A stretch of DNA of 64,000 bases from Bacteroidales bacterium (GTDB lineage Bacteria > Bacteroidota > Bacteroidia > Bacteroidales > 4484-276): positions 1 to 64,000 of the forward strand of contig DASRND010000002.1 in the NCBI GenBank assembly GCA_035647615.1, in the 5' to 3' direction. Position numbers and translations under genes: made by a program. The notes under the pieces are model-generated. The model was not told where the DNA came from, did not search any database, and saw only the letters and a program-made list of their open reading frames with translations. The first letter of the stretch is position 1. Each line of letters starts with the position of its first letter. This document shows positions 18,701 to 28,659 of this stretch, piece by piece.

Positions 18701-21700
18701 GTTTCAGGTCGATGTTAAAACTATTTTCACTGGGCCAAATGGCTTCGACGCTGGACCTGGAGGTACCCCATGGCGTGAAGGTGAGCGGTATTTCATACTC
18801 ATAATAGTTCTCGGTAAGGTCGGCACCAATGCGCATAAACACGGTGAGGTCGCCGTAGCTGAGATCTTGCTCTTCGAGTAGCTTTTCGGCATGGACAAAC
18901 ATTTGTAGTTTTCCATATTGACGGAAGTCAAAATCAGTGGTTTTGTAGGCACCGCGGGCATCCCCATCCAAGAGGTTGTTTACGCGCAGCACCATGGCCT
19001 GTTCGTTGAGCTGCTGCAGGTTGGTGGTACCGATGTTTATTTCGCGTTCGATGCCGGGAGGAATAACGTAAGGGATAGGCTGCCGGCTGCCGTTTTCTTC
19101 GATATTTACCGAAAGGATATCAAAGGCTGTTTCACTTTGGATGTCGTTGGGAATATATTCGCCGGGCGAAAGCAGATCGTAGCGATAACGCCGCCAGTTG
19201 CCGCGCACCAGCTCGAGGGTTGCAAAGCGCAAAACAGTAGGTGCATTAAAACCTTTCATAAACATGCGCATGAAGCGGATGCTCTGGAAATCCTGAATTC
19301 CGCCCACAATTTTATCCGGGTCGCGCACGGGTATTTTAAACTGATACCATTTCACTTCCCCAACCTGGTTGTTGGGCAAACGAATTCCTTTGGCATCATA
19401 AACATCGGTGATGTAGTTCTGGCCGACTTGCATAGTGTTTGGATCGAGCACCACCTTGTACTGGAAATAGCGTTCCGATTCGCTCAGCGTGTTGTCGCGG
19501 TTGATGTCTTCCACGTCGGGCAGATTGGTGGCAAGGGTGGAGTTGCCTCCGACATTATCGCCTTGTTCGGGTGAGTTGCCTTCGGTACCGTTGTATCTTT
19601 TATAACGTTCCAGAATACTGCTGTAGGTTGGATCTTCGTCGTAGTCGGCACCTCTGAAATAATGGTAATTGTCGTTGGAAGGGTCTTCATAGGCACGCTG
19701 GAAAGCTTCTGAATTGTTGCCATGCAATGCGATGATGCGCTGCAGATAGATGGGATCGAAGAAGCTTCGTTCGTCATCATCGCCTAGGCCGTCGAGGCCC
19801 ACATCCTGAAACTTGCGGGCGCCAGGCTCATTGCTAAAGTTAGGCACCAGTGCCTGCAGCGTGGGTACACGTCCCCAGATAGTTGTGTCAACATTTTCGA
19901 CAACAGCAGAGGTAGGAAGACCGTGTTCGTATGATTTACGCGAATCGCGCAGAATATCTTCGGAGATGTCGCCCAGGTTAAAATAGAGTGCTCCCGCGGA
20001 ATTCTGGCCACTGGTAAAAGGATCCATCATCCAGAACTCGATATACTCCACGTTGGTGGCCTCAAAATCCGTTGATGATATTTCGCGCATAACGCCACCC
20101 CAGCGGCTTTCGGGATCTTTGAGCGTTCCGTCCGGGTTGATACCCGCCGAGATGCCCGGCTGTCCCTCTACGTCGTAGTTGTAAGGACCACGCTTGTTAG
20201 GATAAAAAGCCAGGTTGAGAATAGGAATATTGGTAGGAATGCCGTTGATAACATCTTTGTTGGGAAACACTTCGGTTTCGAGTACCTGACGCACCAGGTT
20301 GTCGGAGAGTTCATTCAGGTCGACGTTGGGTGGCCGCGTGGTTCCGGTTTGTTCGTAGAACAGCGGGTCTATAACGTACCAGGCCAGCCTGCCGCGGTTG
20401 TAACCATACATCCGTCCTGTTCCCGGAGCACCTTCCGGAAAGAGGCCGGTTTCGGTTTGCTTTTCTGGCGTACTGGCCAGTTTCCACCAGTGTGGCTGCT
20501 TCAGGTCGATGGTAGATTTGCTGCCTTCAAAGTCGTCGATGTAGGAGGTGCCGCTGCGACCAATAGCCTTGCTGTGTCCCGGAATAAAATGCGCAAACTC
20601 CCCATCGATGGTCACACGCGATTCCTTTTTGGTTTTGATAAAAGGGAGCGCATCCACCATTTTGGTGATAAATCGCGATTTGGTCTGCCAGGCAAAATCC
20701 ATCCCCCAGATGGTGTTGGAGATGGGGTCGTCGCCATAGTTTACTTTTTGCGTAAGCGGGCGCTCGGTAAGGTTGAGGATTGTACCACCAATGTTAAAAT
20801 CTTCGTTTATGCGATAATCGATGTGGGTACCTATCAGCCGCTTTGTCTGGATATTAAAAAAAGACTGGCTTTCCATCGAAATATTAATAGGCGTTCCAGA
20901 ATTGAGTACGCCTTCGTTGATAATGTTGACGCGGCCTAGCGTGTAATCTACTGTATAGTCGACATTTTCTGCGAGCGGCACTCCACCTGCAGTAACCCTT
21001 ACCGAACCCTGTGGTACATTGATGGCATTGAGCGAAATCTCCGATCCCGAAGAGGATTTATAAAAGCCATCCAACATGAATTTATTTTTTTCAGGATATT
21101 GTTGCGCCCCGTTTTTGGTGAGGGTGTACAAAGAGTCGTAGGCGTAGCGGTCAGCGATTTCAGGGTCTCCGATTTTGGAGCGGAGGTAGTTGCCGAAAGG
21201 CTGCAACATTGTAAAGTAAATGCGGCCGTTGGAACCCTGGATTGTACCACCACTGGTGGACGCGCCATTAATAAAGTCGAAGATGCCATCGTGGGGCGGG
21301 TTGAGCTGCGGATCGAGATTATCAAAATTCAATACCCTAATCAGCGGTATACCACTGGCGTTGCCGGCATCCACAAGATAACTGGTAGGAACACCATTGT
21401 CGTTTCCCGAATAGAGAATATTGAGAATAAAATCTTCGGCCTGCACCTGATAGGCTCCGATGGCGTAAACGTTTTTCATCATCAGATTCCAGATGGGCAC
21501 GCGGGTGTTGAGCGATGTGCTCTTAAGCAGTTTAACAATCAGGTTTTTGGGCGTGTTGATCCCTTCATCCGAAAATTCGCCCACCTGATAAATAGTGGTG
21601 TCGCCAATCACATTGTATTGATAAGCTACTCCCAGCATCTGGTCGCTGTTGAGAGTGGTGTTGAGCGAGATAAATCCCAGCTTGCTGTTGAAGCTAAATT

Positions 21701-23012
21701 CATTTTGCGAAAGCTTCCTTGCGTTTTCCACTTTTACAAACTCGATACCTGCATCATAACCAAAGGGAGGCCCTTCGAGCAGCGTCGATACGGTGTTGAT
21801 GTCGCGGACTTGCGTTTGGTACTGCATCAGCATCTCCATCAGGTTGTTGGAGCGGTACATGTCGGGAAACACGAAGTAACCGGGGGTGAGGTTGCCGGAG
21901 TATGGATTGCGTTCGCCCAAATCCTGGAAAGCTATGATGTTGCGGTTTTCGGTAACGGCAGCGCCAATGTTGGTAACCCACACCTCTATCTTGGTGATGT
22001 TCACATTGGAGCGCACTACGGGCAACTCGGTGAGGGCGCTGTCGTAGTTATTTACAAAATATTGTGCCAGCAGGAAGTGCTTATTTTCTTCGTATTGGTC
22101 GGCCCGAAGGGTAAAGGCATTGGTTTGCCCGCCGCCCTGCACTGTGATGTTGCTGGTCTCACTTTTTTGTTCTGAATAAATGGCTGTAACAGTGGCGCGC
22201 CCAAACTTGAGTTGTGTCTTGATACCAAATAGTGCCTGGCTTCCGGTGATCAGCGTGCTGTTGAGCGGCAGGGTAACGTTACCGGCTTCGATGAGCTGGA
22301 TGATTTCGTCTTCTTTGCCTTCGTATTTTAGGTTGAGTTTGTTTTCAAATTCAAAAGTAGCCTCGGTGTTGTAGTTGGTCTGAAACTCTATTTTGTCACC
22401 AATCTTGGCCAGCACGCTCATCTGGATGTTTTGCCTGAAGTCGAAATTCACCACATTACGCTGCCGTACGTTGAGGGCCGGGTCATCGCGACGGTTGGCC
22501 AGGATGCCAAAGGTAAGTTCGGCCGATCCTTGCGGGCGGATGTCGATGGTGTTGGAGCCGAAGATGCGCTCGAAAGCCTCGCCGCCGATATAAATCTGCG
22601 GGATGATGCCGTCGCCGCGAGCATTGGCGCCGGATGCTCCGGCACGCTCGCGCCAATAGTTGTCGACAGAACGATCCAGGTCATATTTCAGATAATCATC
22701 CAGAGTCATGCTATAGGGCGAACGATAGTCGATATTGCCCATCTTGCGCCGGATGATGTATTCGTTGGTTTCCGGATTGTATTCAGTTTGGGTGGTAATG
22801 TTGGAAGGCTCTTTGAGATAAAGCGGCGATTGCGCCGGAACGTCTGTGGCGTTCACCGTTTTGTCGCGAAAGGGATAAATAAGATCCAGGCTGTCGGGGG
22901 GAGCTATCAGCACCATTCCGCCTTTTCCTTTCGCCGTGGGGTTGCCAAAGCTGGTAAAATTAAGGAGTGTAAAGAGTGAAAGGATCAGCAGGTATGTTGT
23001 TTTCTTTCTCAA
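15789..23012 (-). CDS. sprA: Cell surface protein SprA, type IX secretion translocon
   Basis: A 2407-residue protein with a signal peptide (MRKKTTYLLILSLFTLLNFTSFG). SprA forms the giant 36-strand outer-membrane barrel of the type IX secretion system and exports proteins carrying a C-terminal sorting domain; it is also required for gliding in flavobacteria. The length (~2400), the early 'EPSNITTQTEYNPETNEYIIRRKMG' type block, the repeated 'DYTVDYTLGRVNI' fibre-like segments, and the C-terminal barrel ending RFTLAQ fit this family. At least one likely cargo (48942-51101) lies in the window. It is downstream of ruvA on the same strand (170-bp gap) and divergent from malic enzyme, an arrangement I recall from other Bacteroidota. 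Confidence 0.96.
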   Translation of the reverse strand: MRKKTTYLLILSLFTLLNFTSFGNPTAKGKGGMVLIAPPDSLDLIYPFRDKTVNATDVPAQSPLYLKEPSNITTQTEYNPETNEYIIRRKMGNIDYRSPYSMTLDDYLKYDLDRSVDNYWRERAGASGANARGDGIIPQIYIGGEAFERIFGSNTIDIRPQGSAELTFGILANRRDDPALNVRQRNVVNFDFRQNIQMSVLAKIGDKIEFQTNYNTEATFEFENKLNLKYEGKEDEIIQLIEAGNVTLPLNSTLITGSQALFGIKTQLKFGRATVTAIYSEQKSETSNITVQGGGQTNAFTLRADQYEENKHFLLAQYFVNNYDSALTELPVVRSNVNITKIEVWVTNIGAAVTENRNIIAFQDLGERNPYSGNLTPGYFVFPDMYRSNNLMEMLMQYQTQVRDINTVSTLLEGPPFGYDAGIEFVKVENARKLSQNEFSFNSKLGFISLNTTLNSDQMLGVAYQYNVIGDTTIYQVGEFSDEGINTPKNLIVKLLKSTSLNTRVPIWNLMMKNVYAIGAYQVQAEDFILNILYSGNDNGVPTSYLVDAGNASGIPLIRVLNFDNLDPQLNPPHDGIFDFINGASTSGGTIQGSNGRIYFTMLQPFGNYLRSKIGDPEIADRYAYDSLYTLTKNGAQQYPEKNKFMLDGFYKSSSGSEISLNAINVPQGSVRVTAGGVPLAENVDYTVDYTLGRVNIINEGVLNSGTPINISMESQSFFNIQTKRLIGTHIDYRINEDFNIGGTILNLTERPLTQKVNYGDDPISNTIWGMDFAWQTKSRFITKMVDALPFIKTKKESRVTIDGEFAHFIPGHSKAIGRSGTSYIDDFEGSKSTIDLKQPHWWKLASTPEKQTETGLFPEGAPGTGRMYGYNRGRLAWYVIDPLFYEQTGTTRPPNVDLNELSDNLVRQVLETEVFPNKDVINGIPTNIPILNLAFYPNKRGPYNYDVEGQPGISAGINPDGTLKDPESRWGGVMREISSTDFEATNVEYIEFWMMDPFTSGQNSAGALYFNLGDISEDILRDSRKSYEHGLPTSAVVENVDTTIWGRVPTLQALVPNFSNEPGARKFQDVGLDGLGDDDERSFFDPIYLQRIIALHGNNSEAFQRAYEDPSNDNYHYFRGADYDEDPTYSSILERYKRYNGTEGNSPEQGDNVGGNSTLATNLPDVEDINRDNTLSESERYFQYKVVLDPNTMQVGQNYITDVYDAKGIRLPNNQVGEVKWYQFKIPVRDPDKIVGGIQDFQSIRFMRMFMKGFNAPTVLRFATLELVRGNWRRYRYDLLSPGEYIPNDIQSETAFDILSVNIEENGSRQPIPYVIPPGIEREINIGTTNLQQLNEQAMVLRVNNLLDGDARGAYKTTDFDFRQYGKLQMFVHAEKLLEEQDLSYGDLTVFMRIGADLTENYYEYEIPLTFTPWGTSRSSVEAIWPSENSFNIDLKRLVDFKLQRNVQMRTAGSGVSLNVPYYGFDGPNKVTVLGSPSISDVKAIMIGVRNPKKTSATSSDDGLSKSAEIWINEMRLTDFNDEGGLAATARIKTDLADLGNLSISGLYSTPGYGSIEKKTTQRSQEFVKNFDISTNLELGKFFPEKFGIRIPMHFDYSESRITPKYNQLDPDIILKKDLETHNPSARDSIKAMNEDFVMRKNLNFINMRKDRVGATNKSHFYDVENLDFTFSYSETFARNIDIAYDSKKIYQGGIGYNFNNNPKNFKPFGTMKLFKGKAFALIKDFNFYLMPKLFSVRTDMTREYGKRLLRNKSEYEVLIEPTYMKKWDWRRIYDLRWDLATSLRFDYKANVLAYIDELPGSLEKDDPNYDVKRERIHDQILDLGTINTYTHNLNVTYTLPINKIPLLDWVTATARYQTNYKWQASPISLQERLGNQIENANTIQLNGNVSLDKLYNKLPFLAKVNQGSGAKRNQRAAPRQPNQKPQSVEADTTKPKKDYFKIVGNGFLKILMSFKRASLSYTEGNGIYMPGFIPEPSLIGNNWAMDAPGLGFVFGSQADIRGEAVRNGWLTTDTLLNSAYITKYNQQLNFRGTIEPFQDFKIELSADRTFSLSHQEYFKADANGDFSSFSPVEQGSFSMSFFSWGTAWVKDNDKDQNENFIKLKDNRQEVAYRLAAENPNYNGQIVVDSVTGQFYPEGYGPTQQDVLLYSFLAAYSGKSAGGYSLNPMPDIPMLNWRVTYNGLSRVEPFKKFLRNLTITHGYRSNYSINSFQSVIDYREIDGFPASKYKSNDNFIPEYQYAQVSIIEQFNPLIAFDMTWINSLMTKFEIKKSRNLSMSFVNNQLTEVNTEEFVIGLGYRFKDVKFAVKSMGGSGGKQNVKSDLNVRADFSIRNNKTILRRIDEEINQVSSGQQVLSINTSADYMVNQRLNIRLFFDKVINNPYVSSQYHNSTTNGGISLRFTLAQ

Positions 23013-23182
23013 AAAAAGGCCTTTTTAACTGGTTTTTGCTCTAGGGTCGACTTGCACGTAAAAAGTGGCCTGGAACTCCGACGGGCAAAACATTGCTCTA
23101 TTGGCGTACGCGATGAAAATGTGTATGCTAAAAAGATTTGTCCCCGATTCATTATGGCTGGTTTTCCGAAGCTCTGTATTTA

Positions 23183-23779
23183 TCACAAAATTTTTAACGC
23201 ATCTCTTATCAGTAGCTCTACCGACAAGTCGGGATTTTTGCTTAGCAGTTTCTCCAAAGCCTTTGCAGCCGTCGCTTTGCTAAACCCCAGCGTAGTAAGT
23301 CCAATTAACGCCTCATCCTTACGGGTATTGTGCGCAGTTCCTAAAAATTCAAGTGCCGAAGTTTCTTTGCCAATCTTATCCTGAAGGTCTACGATGATGC
23401 GTTGTGCCGTTTTGTTGCCGATGCCTTTTACAGCTTTAAGTGCTACCAGGTCGCCCTGCGAAATGGCTGTAATAATTTTGTCGGGCGAGAGCGACGAAAG
23501 CATCAGCAAGGCCGTGCTGTTGCCCACTCCCGACACGGAAATGAGTAACTTAAACAACTGCCGCTCTTCCTTCTGAAAAAATCCGTACAGCACAATTCCA
23601 ACCGGTGTGGTGGCCTCCACGCGAAAAGTCTGATGAGCGAAAAGCCGCACTCGCTCCAGGTCTTTAATATTAGAAAAAGTTTGCAAAGAGATATGCATCA
23701 GGTAGCCTATGCCGCCATTTTCGATGACAACAAAAGCCGGATTTTTTTCGATAAGTTTCCCATCAATAAATTCAATCAT
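23183..23779 (-). CDS. ruvA: Holliday junction branch migration protein RuvA
   Basis: A 198-residue protein that binds four-way junctions as a tetramer and loads the RuvB helicase. The N-terminal OB fold begins MIEFIDGKLIEKNPAFVVIE. Two helix-hairpin-helix motifs follow (SVSGVGNSTALLML and AVKGIGNKTAQRI), joined by a flexible linker to the C-terminal domain III (about 150-198, RKDEALIGLTTLGFSKATAAKALEK) that contacts RuvB. The length is normal. It is upstream of sprA on the same strand, and its own -7 element lies at 23813. Confidence 0.96.
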   Translation of the reverse strand: MIEFIDGKLIEKNPAFVVIENGGIGYLMHISLQTFSNIKDLERVRLFAHQTFRVEATTPVGIVLYGFFQKEERQLFKLLISVSGVGNSTALLMLSSLSPDKIITAISQGDLVALKAVKGIGNKTAQRIIVDLQDKIGKETSALEFLGTAHNTRKDEALIGLTTLGFSKATAAKALEKLLSKNPDLSVELLIRDALKIL

Positions 23780-23812
23780 AACCGTAGTATCTTAATAATT
23801 TTTGTGTTGATG

Positions 23813-23820
23813 CAAAAGTA
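23813..23820 (-). promoter_or_regulatory. -7 element for ruvA (and possibly sprA)
   Basis: TACTTTTG on the minus strand, 34 bp upstream of the ruvA start. Confidence 0.45.
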
Positions 23821-23909
23821 ATAATTAGTGCCTGCCTGGGAAATCGAAGAAAATAGGTTGTCGCGTTGATGGGTTATCTGGTTGTCTCGTCGAAGGAGTA
23901 GTAGCCGGC

Positions 23910-24030
23910 ATTTGGACGAGGCTGTGACTCGTCCTTTCTATTTCTTAGGCTCTGCCTGGTAAAATTTAAAAAACATTTGTGTAGAAAACTGCCGAAGCCT
24001 GCAAGGAATAGATGTATCATAGGCAGAGGC
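23910..24030. repeat. Interspersed palindromic repeat, copy D
   Basis: CATTTGGACGAGGCTGTGAC, then TCGTCCTTTCTATTTCTTAG and GCTCTGCCTGG, followed by further GCCTGCAAGGAATAGATG and CATAGGCAG words. The arms and order match copy A at 2284. It occupies much of the 555-bp gap between ruvA and malic enzyme. Confidence 0.5.
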
Positions 24031-24279
24031 AGAAGCAAAGCCAAGGCTGAACTGTTGGGATGTCGGCCAGAAGATTCATGAGTTTTTAGAAACTTTTTTT
24101 AATAACGAACCGCAACTACCGGCTGCGGACTGGCGACTGACCCGTTCTGCTGTCGGTCTCGAAATTTATAAAGGTTCTAAATAACAATTTGATTCGCTGA
24201 TAAACAACACGATAGGCAACGATCAAAATATTTAATTGGCCAAAAACAGGGAATAAAAGAAATAACGTCAGGTTATTCG

Positions 24280-24287
24280 TAAATTTG
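24280..24287 (+). promoter_or_regulatory. -7 element for malic enzyme gene
   Basis: TAAATTTG, 48 bp upstream of the ATG at 24335. Confidence 0.45.
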
Positions 24288-24334
24288 TCCGAATAACAAT
24301 TTTCGATACAAAAAAAATAAATGAACAAATAGTT

Positions 24335-26653
24335 ATGGATACATTATTCAGAAAAGACGCCCTAACCTATCATGCGGAAGGACGCCCGGGGAAACTTGAA
24401 GTAATCCCCACCAAACCCTACAACACCAGACGTGACCTCTCACTGGCCTACTCTCCCGGAGTAGCCGATCCATGTCTGAAAATCGCCGACAATCCCGATG
24501 ATGTTTATAAATACACCGGCAAAGGCAACCTTGTGGCAGTTATCTCCAATTGCACTGCGGTACTTGGGCTGGGCGACATCGGCCCGCTGGCAGGCAAGCC
24601 TGTGATGGAAGGCAAAGGACTGCTGTTTAAGGTTTTTGCCGACATCGATGTTTACGATATCGAAGTTGACCTGAAAGACACCCAAAAATTTATTGATACT
24701 GTGGTGGCCATCGCTCCTACTTTTGGCGGTATCAATCTGGAAGACATCAAAGCTCCCGAATGTTTCGAGATAGAGCGCCGGATACAAGAAGCAGTAGATA
24801 TTCCGGTTATGCACGACGATCAGCATGGTACGGCCATTATTACTTCTGCCGGATTGCTTAACGCGCTCAAGATTAACAAAAAGAAAATCGAAGAGGTAAA
24901 AATCGTTGTCAATGGCGCCGGAGCTGCGGCTATCTCTTGCTCGCGGCTTTACCTCAAGCTGGGCGCCAGGGCCGAAAACCTCGTGATGCTCGACAGCAAA
25001 GGCGTGCTGCGCCGCGATCGTACCGATCTGAACGAGACCAAGAAGGAATTCGCTACCGACAAGGATATCCATACCCTCGCTGAAGCCATCGACGGTGCCG
25101 ATATGTTTTTGGGACTTTCCAAAGGTGGCGTGCTCAAAAAAGAGCTGCTGCTCAAGATGGCCAAAGACCCCATTGTTTTCGCCCTGGCCAATCCTGATCC
25201 TGAAATAACCTACGAGGATGCCATGTCTACCCGCGACGATATTATTATGGGCACCGGCCGCAGCGACTACCCCAATCAGATCAATAATTTACTGGGATTT
25301 CCTTTCATTTTCAGAGGAGCGCTCGATGTGCGCGCCACCAGCATCAACGATGAGATGAAGCTGGCAGCCAGCTACGCACTGGCCAACCTGGCCACCGAGC
25401 CGGTGCCTGATCAGGTAAATGTGGCTTATCACGCCTCCAACTTTACCTTTGGGCGCGAGTACATCATTCCCAAACCTTTCGATCAGCGGCTTATCACCCG
25501 CTTAGCTCCGGCAGTAGCCAAGGCAGCCATGGCCAGCGGCGTGGCGCGAAATGAAATTACCGACTGGGCTGCCTACAACGAACGCCTTGTAAAAATGATT
25601 GGCATCAGCAATCCGTTGTTGCGCCAGTTGCGCTTCCGCGCAATGGCTGATCCAAAAACCGTAGTGTTTTCGGAGGCTGAGAATTTTACGATGCTCAAAG
25701 CTGCCGAACATGTATTCAACCAGAAATTGGCTACACCCATCCTGCTAGGCAACGAAACGAAGATAAAAGATCTCATCAGACAGCACGAACTTGAGCTGCC
25801 CGACATCGAAATTATCGATCCCACCAGCGAAAAGGAAACCGGACGACGTGAGCAGTTTGCCAGGTTGCTGTTCGATAAACGCAAGCGCAAAGGTATTACC
25901 TTACAAGCAGCGCTGGGCCTTATGAACAACCGCAACTATTTTGCACCCATGCTTGTCGAAACAGGATTTGCAGATGCTATGGTTTCGGGGCTTACCGACA
26001 ACTATCCGGCTACCATCGGCCCTGCTCTGCAAGTGATAGGAACGAAGAAAAACGCCAGCGTGGTTTCAGGAATGTATATCGTCAACACCAAAGAAGGTCC
26101 GATCTTTTTGGCCGATTGCACTGTAAATAAAAATCCTGATACCGAAAAAATGGTTGAGATCGCTCTGCAAACGGCTTCTGCTGTAAAGCAGCTCAAGCTG
26201 GTTCCACGTGTGGCGCTGGTCACCTATTCCAACTTTGGCAGCAATCGCGGGCGCGTTCCTGATATGGCTTCCGATGCCGCAAAGATTTTGCACCGCGACT
26301 ATCCCGAGCTGGTGGTGGATGGTGATATACAAGCCAATGTGGCGCTTAATCAGGAATTGCTCGAAGAAAACTTCCCGTTCTCCAAACTCATAGGCGGACC
26401 GGCCAATGTATTGATTTTCCCCTATCTCACTGCAGCCAACATTGCTTACAAATTACTGCAGCAGTTGGGCAAATTTGATGTGATAGGCCCTGTGATTACC
26501 GGGATGAACAAGTCGGTACACGTTCTTCAAATGGGCAGTTCTGTTCAGGAGATAATTAATATGGTGATGGTTGCTGTGATAGATGCACAATGCACACAAA
26601 AACGTGAAGCCAGCGGCGAAGACGATAACTTTTTTCAAAAAAAGGAGGAATAG
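24335..26653 (+). CDS. maeB: NADP-dependent malic enzyme with C-terminal phosphotransacetylase-like domain
   Basis: A 772-residue hybrid enzyme. Residues ~1-425 form the malic enzyme: [14 protein letters not shown] with its catalytic region, the Mg-binding [12 protein letters not shown], and the NAD(P) loop [12 protein letters not shown]. Residues ~430-760 form a phosphate acetyl/butyryl-transferase-like domain ([17 protein letters not shown]..., [17 protein letters not shown]). MaeB-type proteins decarboxylate malate to pyruvate with NADP; in them the PTA-like domain is thought to be regulatory (acetyl-CoA sensing) rather than catalytic. The length matches MaeB (~760). A strong terminator follows at 26771. 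Confidence 0.95.
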   Translation: MDTLFRKDALTYHAEGRPGKLEVIPTKPYNTRRDLSLAYSPGVADPCLKIADNPDDVYKYTGKGNLVAVISNCTAVLGLGDIGPLAGKPVMEGKGLLFKVFADIDVYDIEVDLKDTQKFIDTVVAIAPTFGGINLEDIKAPECFEIERRIQEAVDIPVMHDDQHGTAIITSAGLLNALKINKKKIEEVKIVVNGAGAAAISCSRLYLKLGARAENLVMLDSKGVLRRDRTDLNETKKEFATDKDIHTLAEAIDGADMFLGLSKGGVLKKELLLKMAKDPIVFALANPDPEITYEDAMSTRDDIIMGTGRSDYPNQINNLLGFPFIFRGALDVRATSINDEMKLAASYALANLATEPVPDQVNVAYHASNFTFGREYIIPKPFDQRLITRLAPAVAKAAMASGVARNEITDWAAYNERLVKMIGISNPLLRQLRFRAMADPKTVVFSEAENFTMLKAAEHVFNQKLATPILLGNETKIKDLIRQHELELPDIEIIDPTSEKETGRREQFARLLFDKRKRKGITLQAALGLMNNRNYFAPMLVETGFADAMVSGLTDNYPATIGPALQVIGTKKNASVVSGMYIVNTKEGPIFLADCTVNKNPDTEKMVEIALQTASAVKQLKLVPRVALVTYSNFGSNRGRVPDMASDAAKILHRDYPELVVDGDIQANVALNQELLEENFPFSKLIGGPANVLIFPYLTAANIAYKLLQQLGKFDVIGPVITGMNKSVHVLQMGSSVQEIINMVMVAVIDAQCTQKREASGEDDNFFQKKEE

Positions 26654-26770
26654 GAAAAGGTTGTCGGGTTCCGGAGTTTTGATTTTATATTTGTTTGAGA
26701 TTTATTTTATGATATCAGCAGACAGCCTTTGCTTGCTGTCTGGCAATTGATAGTCCTTTTAATCCGAAAA

Positions 26771-26817
26771 AGAGGCTGACAGTAATTACCGAAAATTACG
26801 TCAGCCTCTGGTTTTTA
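26771..26817 (+). terminator. Strong intrinsic terminator after maeB
   Basis: AGAGGCTGAC pairs with GTCAGCCTCT, the stem continues as GTAATT/AATTAC past a single bulged A, and GGTTTTTATT follows. It lies 118 bp after the malic enzyme stop. Confidence 0.85.
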
Positions 26818-26944
26818 TTGGCGACCTTTCATATTAACAAATCCTTAAGTTTTGGTTAAATATTTTGTTGCCCGAAACGAAAACAGGAGTTTTGTACCAC
26901 TTTTTAATGCTTGATACAAATCGTGAAAACAGGTAACAAAACGA

Positions 26945-28651
26945 ATGACTCCAGGTGAGATAATATTGCAGATACTTTCGCTTGCAGGATCAGTAGTGAT
27001 TTTTCTGTATGGGCTGAAAACCATGAGCGAGTCGCTGCAGAAGCTTGCCGGAGAACAGTTGCGCAGGTTGCTGTCACGCATAACTACCAATCCCTTCAGA
27101 GGTGTAATTACGGGCGTAGGTGTTACGGCAATCGTTCAATCTTCATCGGCTGTTACGGTGATGCTGGTAAGCTTTGTTAATGCCGGTCTGATCACTTTTA
27201 CGCAGTCGCTCGGCGTAATCTTTGGCGCTAACATCGGCACCACCATTACTGTCTGGGTCATTTATCTCCTCGGATTCAGCACCCCCTTTAATATCCAACA
27301 ATTGCTGCTGCCTTTGGCGGCGCTGGCTTTGCCACTTCTGTTCCTACGCAAAGCAAAAAATAAGGCTTTCGCCGAAATGATTATCGGCTTCGTGCTGATC
27401 TTTACCGGCCTAATCTTTTTTAGGGAGGTTCTGCCGGCTATCAGCGAAAATTTCGTCCTTTCACATCACCTGCTTTTCCCTGATAATTTTTATCTCAACT
27501 CTTTTTTATTTGTTTTGATGGGTATTCTTGCAGCGCTGATATTTCAGTCGTCGGTTGTTACCATCACGCTCACCATGGTTCTTGCATCGCAAGGCTGGCT
27601 TGGCTGCAGTGCAGCTCTGGCCCTGTTACTGGGCGCAAATGTCGGAACTACTTTAACAGCTAATCTTGCTGCAATCGTCACCAACCGACCAGCCAAAAGA
27701 ACCGCATTGGCGCATCTGCTTTTCAATACGCTGGGTGTAGTTTTGATTTTCCCGTTTATCAATATTATCGCCCATTTCATCGAAGGTTTTACCCTGCCAG
27801 CGACTAATCCTGAAAATTCAATTCCGCTGGGGCTGGCTATTTTTCATACAATTTTTAATATCATCAATACAGTGATAATAATAGGGCTGCTGACACCTTT
27901 TAGTAAAATGTGCTTTGGGTTTTTGCCCAAACAAAAAAGTTCAGCAAAACGTTTTTCATTGAAATTTTTGAGTGGAAACCTATTTTCAACAGCCGAGCTG
28001 AGCATTCTGCAAGACAAAAGAAAGCTCGATGATTTTATCAAAATCATTTCAGAAATGTTTACTATCGTATCCTCATTACTGAATGAGAAAGACGATCGGA
28101 AATTTGCCAGGAAACACAAAGCGCTACGGCGCAATTATAAAATGGTAAAGGAAACACAACAGGAAATCGACGTGTATCTGCAAAAGCTTTCACAGGAAAA
28201 GCTGACGCCCAGCGGAGGCTCGCATTTGAAAGCTATGACTCAAATCAACGAAAGTCTGGCAGACATAGCCGCCACAGTCATGAAGATGGTGCAGGTAATC
28301 GAACAAAAAAATGAAGCGAAAGCCTGGTTTTCGCAGGAACTAAGAAATAAACTGACGCATAGTCTGCAACTTATCCCGGAAGCTCTGGCCCATAATAACA
28401 ATATGTTTGCAGGCGACTTATCCAATCCATTAGATTCCTCAATTCACGAACTCCGATTTTACCCTGAAACTTTGGCACAGGAGCCCGAAGCATTAAAAAC
28501 CCAAATCGCCTCCAATGCCGCATCGCATTACCAACAACTTCTGGATTTGATCATTATCTCGGGCGGGCTGGCTGGGCGCATCGATGCTGCTGTTTTGGAG
28601 CTTGACGAAAACATCTCTTTACGTAATAACCGAACGAAAAATAAACTTTAG
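26945..28651 (+). CDS. Na+/phosphate cotransporter (NptA/PF02690 type) with PhoU-like tail
   Basis: A 568-residue inner-membrane protein. Two Na/Pi-cotransporter repeats carry the inverted-pair QSS motifs (AIVQSSSAVTVML near residue 62 and IFQSSVVTITLTM near 203), within about eight to nine hydrophobic segments over residues 8-325. A cytoplasmic helical tail (about 355-560), rich in Lys/Glu heptads, resembles PhoU helices. The family imports phosphate driven by sodium. The ORF start is supported by MTPGEIILQILSLAGSVVIFLYGLKTMSE, the usual first helix. The stop is only 8 bp before the PiT transporter start, so the two are almost certainly co-transcribed. Confidence 0.9.
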   Translation: MTPGEIILQILSLAGSVVIFLYGLKTMSESLQKLAGEQLRRLLSRITTNPFRGVITGVGVTAIVQSSSAVTVMLVSFVNAGLITFTQSLGVIFGANIGTTITVWVIYLLGFSTPFNIQQLLLPLAALALPLLFLRKAKNKAFAEMIIGFVLIFTGLIFFREVLPAISENFVLSHHLLFPDNFYLNSFLFVLMGILAALIFQSSVVTITLTMVLASQGWLGCSAALALLLGANVGTTLTANLAAIVTNRPAKRTALAHLLFNTLGVVLIFPFINIIAHFIEGFTLPATNPENSIPLGLAIFHTIFNIINTVIIIGLLTPFSKMCFGFLPKQKSSAKRFSLKFLSGNLFSTAELSILQDKRKLDDFIKIISEMFTIVSSLLNEKDDRKFARKHKALRRNYKMVKETQQEIDVYLQKLSQEKLTPSGGSHLKAMTQINESLADIAATVMKMVQVIEQKNEAKAWFSQELRNKLTHSLQLIPEALAHNNNMFAGDLSNPLDSSIHELRFYPETLAQEPEALKTQIASNAASHYQQLLDLIIISGGLAGRIDAAVLELDENISLRNNRTKNKL

Positions 28652-28659
28652 AAGAAGCT

